64,000 nt of DNA from Siderastrea radians (taxonomy: Eukaryota; Cnidaria; Anthozoa; Scleractinia; Rhizangiidae), in contig OZ024887.1 in the NCBI GenBank assembly GCA_964017195.1, positions 66,206,228 through 66,270,227 on the forward strand. Reading direction: 5' to 3'. The notes under the pieces were generated by a model that worked only from the letters and a program-made list of their open reading frames with translations, had not been told where the DNA came from and did no database searches. This document shows, in pieces, positions 21,275-32,400 of the stretch. Within the stretch, counting starts at the first letter, position 1, and each line of letters opens with the position of its first letter. The translations under genes and the position numbers were made by a program.

Positions 21275-23762
21275 GGGACTGTTCATTATTTATGGGGATG
21301 ACCGGGTCGGAAAATCAGAAAGAAATTTTTGTTTTTTTCCTAACACCCATGTGAAAATCATACCAGAATTTCAAAGCCCGTCTAAATTTCTACTATAAAT
21401 TTTTCAAAGCCCGTTCAAAGGAAATATTGAAACTGACACTAAAATTATGACAGTTACAGTACGAAAGACATTTTTGCACACACTGTATTAGAACTTGTGT
21501 AGGACTTACAAATCAACTGTTTTCGGCGACTGGTTTACAATGCAACAGAATATTATTTTCTGAAACTGTTTTGGCCCAGATCAGTTTCTGAAAGAGTCGG
21601 AAATAGCTGAAAGTATGTTGTACTAAAATAAGTATTACTTTTAAAACACTTGATGAAATCGTGTTGGTCCATGTAGCTGAGTCGAACTCAAAACGTAACT
21701 CGACGTATATTACACGTACAAATGCCTCAGTCTAACATTACGTAGAATATATTATGTGTTACACATATAAAAAAACAGTAATTTAACGTACTGACAGACG
21801 CCGAGAAGACAAAACTAAAAACGTTTGAACGTCCTGACGTGGAGAAACGTGGAGACGACAAGACGTATATCATATGGACAAACTAACGTACGGAAAGAAG
21901 GAGAGATTAACGACAAACGCAAGAAGTGACATACAAATAAACGTTTAAGCGACAAGACTGGTACTTTATATACGTACTAAGTTACGGGAAACAGCCGATA
22001 CGTGACAATCGAACTAACCTACAAAAAGTGTCGAGAAGATAAGCCTAATACTAACGTACGGTGAAACGTGGAGAAGACAAGACATATACTTACAAACAAA
22101 CTAACGTCAGGAGAAACGTTGAGAAGACAAGACTAATACCATACACACGAACTTATGACGGAGCCTGTGGAGAAGGTAAGACTAATACTATAAAAACGAA
22201 CTAAGGTACGGAGAAACGTTAAAAAGATAAGACTAATACTGTACAAACGAACTATAAGGTACGGAGAAACGTACGGACGAACTAACGATGGAGAATAGTT
22301 GAGAAGATAAGACTAATACTGTACAAACGCTAACGTACGGAGAAACGTTGATAAGATAAGACTAGTACTGTACAAACGAAGAAATGTACGGAGAAATGTT
22401 GAGACGATAAGACTAATACAACGAACTAACGAACCGCGGAAAGTCGAAAAGATGAGACCGATACCGTACAACCTCTAGTTTTAAAACTAAGATTTTACAG
22501 TATTTTTCGGAGTTAGATCAAAAGCAACATGTTTGTACTGTGTGTTAGGTAACCTCGATTTTATAGCTAATATCGATTTATATATTATACGAGTTTTTGT
22601 GTTTAATTAACTTTTACAAGTTTTACACTTTGGTCATTTTTATTATGTATTTTGAGTATATATATTTGCTGATCATCCGTTTATACCAGCTGTTCCTCTG
22701 TGTTCAGCTGATCGTTTTTTTTTATCAGGGTAAATAAAGACATTGTTACAAACTAACTAACGTACCAAGCGAGAATGATTAATACGACAACGGTAATACA
22801 AGAGATAGGAACGTACTACGCTTTGGAGAAACGTCCAGACAAGACTAATATCGTACGAATGGATTAACGTACGGAGAAACGTCAAAAAGACCAGACTAAT
22901 ACGGTATGAACAAATTAACATTCGCAAAAAGTTTGGGAAGACAAGATTGATACGTTACAAGCGAACCAACGAATGGAGAAGCGTTCAAAAGACAGCAATA
23001 GTAGTGTACGAACTAACGTACAGATCTAGAGAAACGTTGAGACAGTGCAGCTGTTAGGCAACGAATTTATCACATTTAACATTTAACAAAGGAATTTGCC
23101 TTCAACATGGCTAGTAACTGGAAGAGTTCCACAAGCTAAAACTGAAAATTTACTGGTATTTGGCTAGTTGACCACTGCCAAGGTCGAGACCTGGTTGAGT
23201 TTTTAAAAGTTTTTATGTTGAGACCCAGTCTCTGGGCATAAATGAAGTTCTAACACTACTTAGCTTCACAATGCATTATTGGGCGATATTCAAAGCACAC
23301 GTGTACATTCGTTTTCAATTTTATCTGAACAGTGAGGCTATAAAAGTTTGTATGTAGAGAGAGTGTGTTGCACCAAAACACAACATGTCGAGCTGTATCA
23401 GTTCTCATTTGAATATGGTTCGAAGCAAATCTGATTGCTGCAAAAGATCTTCAAGGGAAACAGCTACGACGTTTAAATTCGTGTACGGACGTCATGTCCG
23501 ACCATATGGCAAAATTGGTCGGACAATTTCGAAATTTGGTCGGACAATGTCCGATGACTGATTGTCATTTCCGGCACTGCTGCAGGACGGTACATTATTC
23601 GGCATTTATTCTTTGGAGTGGCCTATTGTTTTCATAAAGGACAGTTTTTTTTTTCTCAAAACGCCATCTTTTGGCTTAAAAAAAATTCGAAGCCCGTCAT
23701 TTCAGGACCATAATTTTTCATGGCCCGGTCACTTTTTCATCCCATAAATAATGAACCGCCCC
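21275..23762. mobile_element. 2.5-kb TIR element in intron 9
   Basis: GGGACTGTTCATTATTTATG at 21276 and the inverted GGGGCGGTTCATTATTTATG ending at about 23762 are the termini; AAAGCCCGTC words lie subterminally at both ends. Most of the interior is the ACGT-rich minisatellite described separately. No transposase ORF. Confidence 0.6.
21690..23045. repeat. ACGT-rich degenerate minisatellite
   Basis: A unit of roughly 50-60 bp, ACGTACGGAGAAACGTTGAG-AAGATAAGACTAATACTGTA-CAAACGAACTA, repeats about 15-20 times with substitutions, interrupted by an AT-rich block at 22480-22740. The palindromes ACGT and CGTACG are strongly enriched and CpG is not depleted. No ORF spans it. Confidence 0.7.
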
Positions 23763-23853
23763 TTAGGAAGAAAATGTTGTTTCTTATTTTTCCATCGTAA
23801 CGTTCATATATATTCAGTTTAAAAAGACATACTACAAGCAAACTAAGACCCAG

Positions 23854-24057
23854 GTTCAATCGTTCTTGAAGGAAAACAAACCAGCGACAGAGACTTCCTC
23901 GACCCAGTGTCCCTTGGTGGCCCTTCACCTTCCAATGTGGCGCGGTTACACAGCAAACTGCAAGTGGTGGCGTGGCGCATCAGCCAGTGGTCACAAGAGA
24001 AAGAACAGCTTATTCAGATGGGCAACAGACTTAGAGCTGAACTGGCAAAGCATACTG
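23854..24057 (+). CDS. CCDC57: CCDC57 exon 10
   Basis: Acceptor AAGACCCAG (weak pyrimidine tract), donor ACTG|GTAAAG; phase 1 at both ends. Encodes DRDFLDPVSLGGPSPSNVAR and ISQWSQEKEQLIQMGNRLRA. Start chosen by phase with exon 9. Confidence 0.65.
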
Positions 24058-25085
24058 GTAAAGTCTGGAAAATTCTTTCATTCTTTCAATAAATACTCCG
24101 TGAAGCATGCTAACACTGGTGCTTATTTCTGCCGCTGCCACGTTGTCTTAAACTAAAGAAAGACTAGGTAATCCTATTCCTAAACGGGAAAGCAGACTTA
24201 CAACATTTCCAAATTCCAATTCGACCTGGACATCAAATGTTTACTCGTGAGCCCCTGGCTCGGGAGATTAGGCGACTACTCCCCACGCCATCACGTTTAA
24301 TTTGATTTGATTTGATGTTGGTCTCTAGTTTCCTTCCTGTGCAGGCTTATGAGATGTTAGTGTTCTTTTCTGTGATTTCATTTCACATCACAGTGATCAC
24401 ATTTCGCATAAGAAATACTCCATAGAAGTGGATGTACAAATTCGCTGTTAAGTGTTTAAAAGGTCGCATCAACAATGAATTAGTACTAAATTTGAGAAAA
24501 TTTCTATAATGAAATAAACCACAGGGTGCGCTGCAAACAGTTTCCATATTCTTTTATAAGCATCCTTGAATCTTATAGAAAGCCCTTTAGGGTTTCAATA
24601 AGGGCCGGCAGCCGGCGAAACTCACCGACTATTCCACAACAACTCGCCGCCTATTTGATTGAGAAATTACCTCACATCTCGTGACTAACATGAGACACAT
24701 TGGCCACAAAACACTACGAGCCTTGAATTGGCCAAGATTTATTCATGAAAAACAAAAGAATCTTGCCTGAATTCTGAGTAATTCCAGCGGCGATTTGTGT
24801 TTCCTATTCTGTTCAAATACCCTACTTCTTGCTCTAGAATGTAGGAAATGTACTCTAAGAGGCCCGAATTTTCAAAATTTTCCAGGGGAGCATACCCCCG
24901 GACCCCCCTAGTTCATTCTCCGCTTACCCCTTAAATTTTGCCACCTACTCAGATTCCTATTGAAAACCATGCGGCCCTGTTCTTTGGGACAGTCTTAAGA
25001 AAACCAACCATATTTTGTTGATTGCGTGGATTACTGACTGAAACTTATTGATTAGGTGATTCAAGTTGTTATTAATCTATTTTAG

Positions 25086-25561
25086 ACGGTAAAGTACCGG
25101 AGCCCCTTTTAGAATCCCAAGAACTGGTGTCACGTGATGCGAATACAAAAGACAATGTTCCCGTGGAGAAACACGTGACCATACCACCAGCCAATCAGCG
25201 GACCTCTTGACCAGCTTATGATCAGCCACTGTTTACGTCATCATCTGAAGGCCAAGCTTCGTTACAAGAAATCTGGAAAATGTTGGATGCAGAAGAGAGT
25301 TTCCAAAGCCCTACGCCCAGGAAAGCCCGTCCTAGTTCTCCTCAGCGACAAGTAGTCGCGCGGGAATTGGAATCCGATCAGATCCCTGCGTGTAATTGGC
25401 CCGAGCGTGACGTGTTTGCAGTCACAGGAAGGCGAACGGAAGCGCAATCTAGGCCCACTAAACAGCGGCCAGAACTGTCTAAAAAGCCTGATGGAAAGGC
25501 AAAACTTACTCCTAAGAAATTAAAAGTTAGAAATTATAACATCAAAGATGATCCGAGCTGA
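25086..25561 (+). CDS. CCDC57: CCDC57 exon 11, C-terminal (contains TGA)
   Basis: Acceptor TTAATCTATTTTAG, phase 1 in. Opens with GKVPEPLLESQELVSRDANT, has an in-frame TGA at 25208-25210, then continues in frame with FTSSSEGQASLQEIWKMLDA, a basic proline-rich stretch and the family-specific end KVRNYNIKDDPS before a TGA at 25559. Confidence 0.7.
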
Positions 25562-27127
25562 TAACCTGTTGTATTTGTTTGTACACGTACTAGTCGGTCA
25601 GCGTCGAAGAAATTCACTGTAACGTTGAAGAGGGTTCTACGCAATGGGAAGTATCGTAAGCAATAGAGACTGCCAGCTGAGTGATAGCTACAGCTCGTAT
25701 TAAATACCGAAACGTTATTTTCTCAGTAAGAAGGCGGAAAATTGCGGTGCACACAATCAAATGTGGGCCTCTGTGGACACGTTACTTGTTTACGTGAATA
25801 TCACATGATAAGTTTGCTTTCTTTGCCTAAACAAAGAATCAAACTTATTAATATAGGGATTTTGTATGTAATGAATTCTGGTGTATATTAAAATTACTTG
25901 AATTTTTATTCTACAGCTAATATTTGTTTATTAGCGATGAAATCGCCACGTGTCCCTTTGTCCCTCTGCCTCTTTTCTTTTTCCCGGGTGATGCCAAACT
26001 CCTTTTTGTGTACCTTGTGACTCTTACCTAGTGGGAGCTTCCTGCAGGGTTCACCTGCTGCCATTCATTCTTCCAATCATTGGTGACCCAGAGTTTGACT
26101 CAGCCCTACCTCCAACCCAGAATTTTTCAATCTTTTGCTCGCATTTCTGAAAAATGCGACATTTTTGTCCATTTGTGTTATGAAAGTTTGAAGTGACACT
26201 TTGCTAAAGACAAATCTTGTTTTCATCACATATTGAATATCTCTCTGGCGATTAAGGCCTCCCGAACAGTTATTCTATCAAAACTAGCCGTTAGATGCTC
26301 CTGTTCATTCTCCGTAGCTGGTCGGATGCCTCTACCGAATAAAATCAAGTTTAGCCTGAAGATGTTACCTATTTTCTCCTGATGAGGTGAAGAAAAGTCC
26401 TATAAACTGCGCCTTTTACAAAAAATTACAAAAAGAATTGTGTAATTTTCACGTCTTTATTATTGCACCGCCTGACATCTATTATGCAGATTCTACAAAA
26501 TCTAAAATGAGTTGTTCTTTAATTAAAAGCAAGGCATAAGCATTTTATGGTTCTAAAGGTGGCCACATCAATATATACATTGACGAACTCGGTTGAAAAG
26601 GGCCTAAGGGAATCATCGTGTAAATTTGTTGCTTGGAATTGCATGTGTATGTTTTCGTCAAGACTATAATTTAGGGAAATTTGCCCAGGAAGGCAACTTT
26701 TTTGCTTGGCACCTCAAGCAAACAAAAAAAAAACATTCTTGAGTAGTTAGGTAGTGTTTTGGTCACAACTATGGGCATTTCTTTTGTACACCAAAACGGT
26801 TACCTTTCCAAACAAAAGAAATGAAATCAACAAAAATGTATTACACTAACGCCATTTCCCCACAGAACTTTTCAACTGCTGCAGTAACGTACAGATCGAC
26901 TATAGTCTTCACAAAACACTGTTCATACAAAGTGCTTAAAAATTGTTCAGCTACAAATAATGTGAACAACGGCAAGTTCCCTAGCCTCCTATGCAGACAC
27001 TACAGTATTGAGGCTCATTATGCAGTCTCTTTACTTCTAAGGGTAGCAAAGGAAGACAATACATGAGAAGCCCAAGGAACGTCTGTGCTGGAGGCTAAGG
27101 TCTACTGTATCATCGCTGTCCATTTAT
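25562..27127. other. 3' UTR and intergenic stretch
   Basis: An ATTAAA at about 25888 is a plausible polyadenylation signal for the preceding gene. The rest is AT-rich with only short ORFs; nothing further supported. Confidence 0.35.
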
Positions 27128-27240
27128 TTGCTTTTTAAAATGCCAATCATTTTATTTTACAAAACTGATTGCAAGACTGGTACTACAATAAAAATGCCAA
27201 TCATCTTATTTTAAAAAACTGATTGCAAGGCTAGCACTAC
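27128..27240. repeat. Two tandem copies of a ~58-bp unit
   Basis: AAAATGCCAATCATTTTATT and AAAATGCCAATCATCTTATT each start a unit ending in ACTGATTGCAAG and a CTGGTACTAC/CTAGCACTAC word. Confidence 0.65.
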
Positions 27241-27451
27241 GACACCTATATTTCATCTAGTAAAATTAGTCTTCTTCAAGGGAAGAGAAAGAGACAAAAT
27301 TTCACATCCAAGGGATTTTTTTTCTAGAGAACGCTACGTATTGTATAGTAAGATACTCTGCGTTCTTTTACAGTTGACTTTTCCACTTTAATCTTCCACT
27401 ACAGATTTAATCGTGAAGCCAGCTGAATGGAAAGCACTAAAAATATATTAG

Positions 27452-28256
27452 GCAAGCGGAGCCTGCGCGCGTAGCGCGTCAGCGGAGCACCACTGCTAAG
27501 CAAATTTCATAACCTTCGGTAACCTATTGATGCGAGAAAATTTGGTTCTGACGTAAGCGTACGCCCGTGCGTACGTCCGTCCGTCCGTACAGGCTATGGG
27601 GGACGGTGAGGGTAGTCCCAAGGCAACCCGACCGGGGGAGGAGAATGTCGTCTTTTCTTGGCGGGAAATCGTGCGGTACTTTTGGGCAACTAGTGCAGCA
27701 AAACGATTGTTTGACAGTGTTGAAGTTTCAAACGTGACAAAAAAAAATTTTCAAATATCTATAGATGGAAAAGAAAAAGTTCAAAAGAATACTCAGATGT
27801 CTTCTTTTTGGTGTTAGGACTTCATCTTTGTTGCCGGTTCTGCTACGACCTCGGTCGGTACAACGCTTGAGTTCGCAGCATTTCGCAGCAGTCCCGACGC
27901 CAAATATAGCAGAACTAGTACCTTCTTGTTTTTTGTGTCCACAACCGATGGTTTTTGTGGCGGTCCGAACACATTTTCCCAGAAAGACACCCGCCTCTAT
28001 TTTAATCGACCGAGCTGCGATCAATTAACAGCTGTTTCAGTAAAAATGAACATTTCCTTTGCCAACGTTGCAGGTTGGTCAACTGGTTAGCGCGATCCCC
28101 GTGCGCTCCAATGGCAACAGTGGGTTCGCATCCCAGAGGAGCAAAAATGTTTTTTCATTATTTTTCTTTTTCTCTGTTTTTCGGTAATTACTATAAAAAT
28201 GAACAAGTTCCAGGAATTAAAACAAAAGTGGAGCTCCGCTTTTAGGCTTGGCTAAA
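27452..28256. mobile_element. SINE-like composite element
   Basis: TAGGCAAGCGGAGCCTGCGC at the left pairs with inverted GGAGCTCCGC...AGGCTTGGCTA at 28231-28256. The interior has a CGTCCGTCCGTCCGTAC run, short ORFs, and a tRNA-like box pair near the right end (see next entry). Confidence 0.4.
28067..28144 (+). ncRNA. tRNA-like sequence (Pol III A and B boxes), probably SINE-derived
   Basis: TGGTCAACTGGTTAGCGCG resembles an A box/D-arm and GGGTTCGCATCCC a B box/T-arm, at tRNA-like spacing. I cannot form a convincing seven-pair acceptor stem or anticodon arm, so a functional tRNA is unlikely; it may be the Pol III promoter of the surrounding SINE-like repeat. Confidence 0.35.
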
Positions 28257-29440
28257 TCTGTATATTTGACCTGTAGTTGTGTGGTACACTCGAAGAGAAA
28301 AACCTATATATCCTAGAATCTACTATAGGTCTCAATTACTTTTGTAAAGGTGATCCATGAAACTAAAAAGAATAACCTGAATTTGATAGAAAATAATGAA
28401 CGCGTGTACGTCGTTAAATCTTGCCTACTGCAAGCTTCTTGGTGACCTGGCTTCTTCTTACAGCATCAAACTGGAAAGTAGCAATTTGTCAGCCCCTCCC
28501 CCCCCCTGTGGTCTTGACAAAACACCTGCAACCGAAAAAAAAAACAATAATAAAAATGGCCAAGCAAACAAACACAGAAAAAACTTTTTCGGCGGATGGG
28601 GACCAATTATCTATTTTTTGGATAATTGGTAATCAATGCGAACGATGCATATATCAGTTGCATCCATCAACGACAAACTAGCAATTAAACAGTTTTCAAG
28701 AAATAAGAAATCACGTCAAAATGGCAATTGAAATGAATGCATTAGTTTAAAACTACTCCCACTTTCTTAATGATATACTGATTGAAATTTTCTTTGCGAT
28801 TTTTTTAACGGCTCTAAGCATTTATGTAACTACGTAACTTCCTTTCTTCAGCCTTTTATAGCGAGTCAGAATTGAGATTTGTTGATTGGTGACGTCACTA
28901 GCTCGAACCTTGTTTTGTTTCCCTAGATAAGACACTGCTTCAAAGTATCTTTCCACATGCAGACATATGAATGGTTATTAGAGCCGAACGGGTTGGGGAA
29001 GAAGGGGGATTTGTCTCCCTTCACCGACGCCACCCCCCTCCCCTCATCCCCGTCTTAACATTCTTTTTTGTTTGCAAAAGAGCTCAAAAAAAGCCTTAGT
29101 AATAGTTGAGAAAGGAACGGTAGTTTTTAAGAAAATGGTTGGACCTACCGGTAACCCTAGTGATTATTTAACAAACCAACAGTCTTCTAGGTATCTTGCT
29201 CTAAATAAGGCCTGAAGCAGACAACTTAAGGTAGGACAGGGTGAGTAATGTAACAAAACTGGCAATTTACCAGAGGACCAACTATAATAGAAAGCCTTAA
29301 GCTAAATTCCTGACGACACTCTATAGACCTTTTTGGTCTACTGCCGAAAAAATGTACATCCCCAATGAATTATCTTAGACGTTTTCAAATATTCATAAAA
29401 CCAAAATATGTAATATGACATAAATTATTTCTACTAACCT
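28257..29440. other. Intergenic stretch
   Basis: Contains a C-run (28498-28506), an A-run, and TGACGTCA at 28891. Only short ORFs without domains. The TPR-CHAT 3' UTR on the minus strand must lie here; no AATAAA is obvious at the expected place. Confidence 0.4.
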
Positions 29441-32400
29441 TTACTTTATGAAATCAAATCTCACGTTATCTCCAATCAGCATAAAAGGCGCCCACTGTCC
29501 CATATCAGAATAGCCGTTTCCTCTCATCCACTTCATGGCCTGGTGAAGAGATTCACTGGCACTTTCCCCACGAACAAGATGCTCGTAGAAACGACTCATG
29601 AACTGCTCTGTTGCTTCGTCTTGTAAAGCCCACAGGGCCACCAACACGGAGCGTGCACCGGATCCTAAGAACGCTCGAGCGATTCCAACAACTCCCTCGG
29701 ATCTGATCTGACCACGTGCACTGTGACAACAACTAAGGACTACCAGTTTGGCTCTCAGTCGAACTTGTGAAATTTCAGCCATTGTCAATAAGTATTCTTG
29801 TTCTTGTGGAATCCTATAAGTGGAGCGTGAAGGGGCAAGAGCAATTTCTCCTCTTTCAGCATTACCGTGAGCAGCAAAATGAATCAAACTCACTGAATGA
29901 ATGCTTTGAAGAACCGCCTGCTTAGTTGCGTGCCCTCCCAACAATGGCTGAGCTCCAATCAGTCGTCCAATCATTTCTGCTTCTTTTCTGGCACCAGGGA
30001 GTGGACATAATTTCTCAACAGATCCCTTGTAATACACGCGACTAACAGCAGGCTCACCCACTATCAGTGCACCAGTCTGACTGTGATAATCTGCTGGACT
30101 GTCCTGAATTAGCTTGAGAGTCGTCAAGGAAGGAACAATGCGGATCCTGAAAGTCTCTGATAGATACTTCTCATTTTCATCCTTTAACGCAGCGAATGGA
30201 ACTTTGTAGAAGACGCGATCAGGAACAATGATGATTTCGGGTTCCCCAAGTAAGTCAGCGACAGGAGCGATGATCATTTGGTAACACTGAGCAAGAGTCG
30301 GCGGTTCCAGATGCTTGTTTTCGTCTTCCTCCTGTTCTACAAGGCGGGAAGCTTCTAAGCCATTTTTCTCCGATGACACATGTGGCAGGTGACTAGCGTT
30401 TGAAGGAAACAACGATCGATCCTCGCAGTGGTCGTGTGGTAAAATATAAAAGTGCCTAAGGGCTTCGTCAGCAAAAACGTCATCCACAGATCGTACTATC
30501 TTGGCTGTACTAAAACAGTCATTGACATCTACTTGTCGTAAAACTATCGTTGTGCTTGGCTTGAGGATAAACAAGAATATTTGTTGTCCATAATAGGAAA
30601 TGTACAAACAAGTAGAGTTACTTTCTTTCTTCATGATCTTCTCAATACCAACCCATGACTGTGGTTGACTGATACTAATTTCTTTCTCTACCGAGTACTG
30701 AGCTGACATTATGTCTGCCAGGGCTCTAGCCCTTCCAAACTCCACAACGTAAAGAGTTTCATAAGGTTTCCCAGTAGCACAATACAATGCACTTAGTAAC
30801 AGGTAGGTATAACGGTGCTCGTCCAAAAGAGAGATCTTATATTCGTCGACGTCTCTTAAAAAACCTCGCATTTTCTCTAACATTCCAATGCTCAGAGAGA
30901 GCCTCGACACAGCTTCGTGTATGTTTCCTTCCAACAAAAAGGCCCGTGCCATGTTAGCGTGGCAGTAAAACTGCACAGACATGCATCCATTAGCTTTGCA
31001 TATTTTAAGAGCCTTTTTATAGTATTCTTTAGCCTTGGCATATTCACCAAGCCTTATGAACACATATCCTAGGTTTCCGTAATCTACTGCTTCTCCGTTT
31101 TTGTCCCCAATTTCTTTTCTGATCACAAGTGCTTTCTGAAGGTAGTCTTCAGCCTTGACATATTCACTAAAAGATTGAAACACAGTTCCTAGGTTTCCGT
31201 AAGATGATGCTTCTCCGTTTTTGTCCCCAATTTCTTTTCTGATCACAAGTGCTTTCTGGTGGTATTCTTCAGCCTTCACATATTCACCAGAAGATTGAAG
31301 CAAAGTTCCTAGGTTTCCGTAAGATGATGCTTCTCCTTGTTTGTTTCCAATTTCTTTTGTGATCACAAGTGCTTTCTGGTGGTATTCTTCAGCCTTGATA
31401 TATTCACCAAGAGATTGCAACACAGTGCCTAGGTTTCCGTAATCTGCTGCTTCTCCTTTTTTGTCCCCAATTTCTTTTCTGAGTACAAGTGCTTTCTGAA
31501 GATATTCTTCAGCCTTGACATATTTACCAAGAGATTGAAAAACAGTTCCTAGGTTTCCGTAAGATGATGCTTCTCCTTGTTTGTCCCTAATTTCTTTTGT
31601 GATCACAAGTGCTTTCTGGTGGTATTCTTCAGCCTTGACATATTCACCAAGAGATTGAAACACAGTTCCTAGGTTTCCGTAAGACGATGCTTCTCCTTGT
31701 TTGTTCCCAATTTCTTTTGTGATCACTAGTGCTTTCTGAAGATACTGTTCAGCCTTGACATATTCACCAAGAGAATGAAACACAGTTCCTAGGTTTCCGT
31801 AAGATGATGCTTCTCCTTGTTTGTCCCCAATTTCTTTTCTGATCACAAGTGCTTTCTGGTGGTAGTCTTCAGCCTTGACATACTCACCAAGAGATTTAAA
31901 TACAGTTCCTAGGTTTCCGTAATCTGTTGCTTCTCCGTTTTTGTTCCCAATTTCTTTTGTGATCACAAGTGCTTTCTGAATATATTCTTCAGCCTTGACA
32001 TATTCACCAAGAGATTGAAACACAGCTCCTAGGTTTCCGTAAGACGATGCTTCTCCTTGTTTGTTTCCAATTTCTTTTGTGATCACTAGTGCTTTCTGGT
32101 GGTATTCTTCAGCCTTGACATATTCATTAAGAGATTGAAACACAGTTCCTAGGCTTCCGTAAGATAATGCTTCTCCGTTTTTGTCCCCAATTTCTTTTCT
32201 GATCACAAGTGCTTTCTGGTGGTATTCTTCAGCCTTGACATATTCACCAAGAGATTGAAACACAGTTCCTAGGTTCCCGTAATCTGCTGCTTCTCCTTGT
32301 TTGTCCCCAATTTCTTTTCTGATCACAAGTGCTCTCTGAAGATATCCTTCAGCCTTGACATATTCACCAAGAGATTGAAACACAGCTCCTAGGTTTCCGT

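Larger units (their letters stand above)
9600..25561 (+). pseudogene. CCDC57: CCDC57 homologue, 11 exons recognised, with four stops and a frameshift
   Basis: The exons encode a long coiled-coil protein of about 850 residues; human CCDC57 is about 900. Family landmarks include an EDFEYNL segment, then RDQELQRYDVLF, an REHEFRKKGDDLSNCLLASE block followed by LKVKMLTKELELVR, and the C-terminal KVRNYNIKD tail. In vertebrates CCDC57 is a centrosome and centriolar-satellite protein used in microtubule nucleation, ciliogenesis and mitosis. Splice sites are GT-AG and phases match through exons 1-8 and 9-11. Yet in-frame stops occur at 9741 (TGA), 11753 (TAA), 19824 (TAG) and 25208 (TGA), plus a frameshift near 9797. 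Retained introns exclude a processed copy. It is a decaying gene or duplicate, or else the assembly carries errors. Confidence 0.7.

Noticed and set aside
21690..23045. CRISPR array
   Set aside because: The units are degenerate throughout, lack a repeat/spacer alternation, and lie in a eukaryotic intron.
28067..28144. Functional tRNA gene
   Set aside because: A- and B-box-like words exist, but acceptor and anticodon stems cannot be paired well; kept only as SINE-like.
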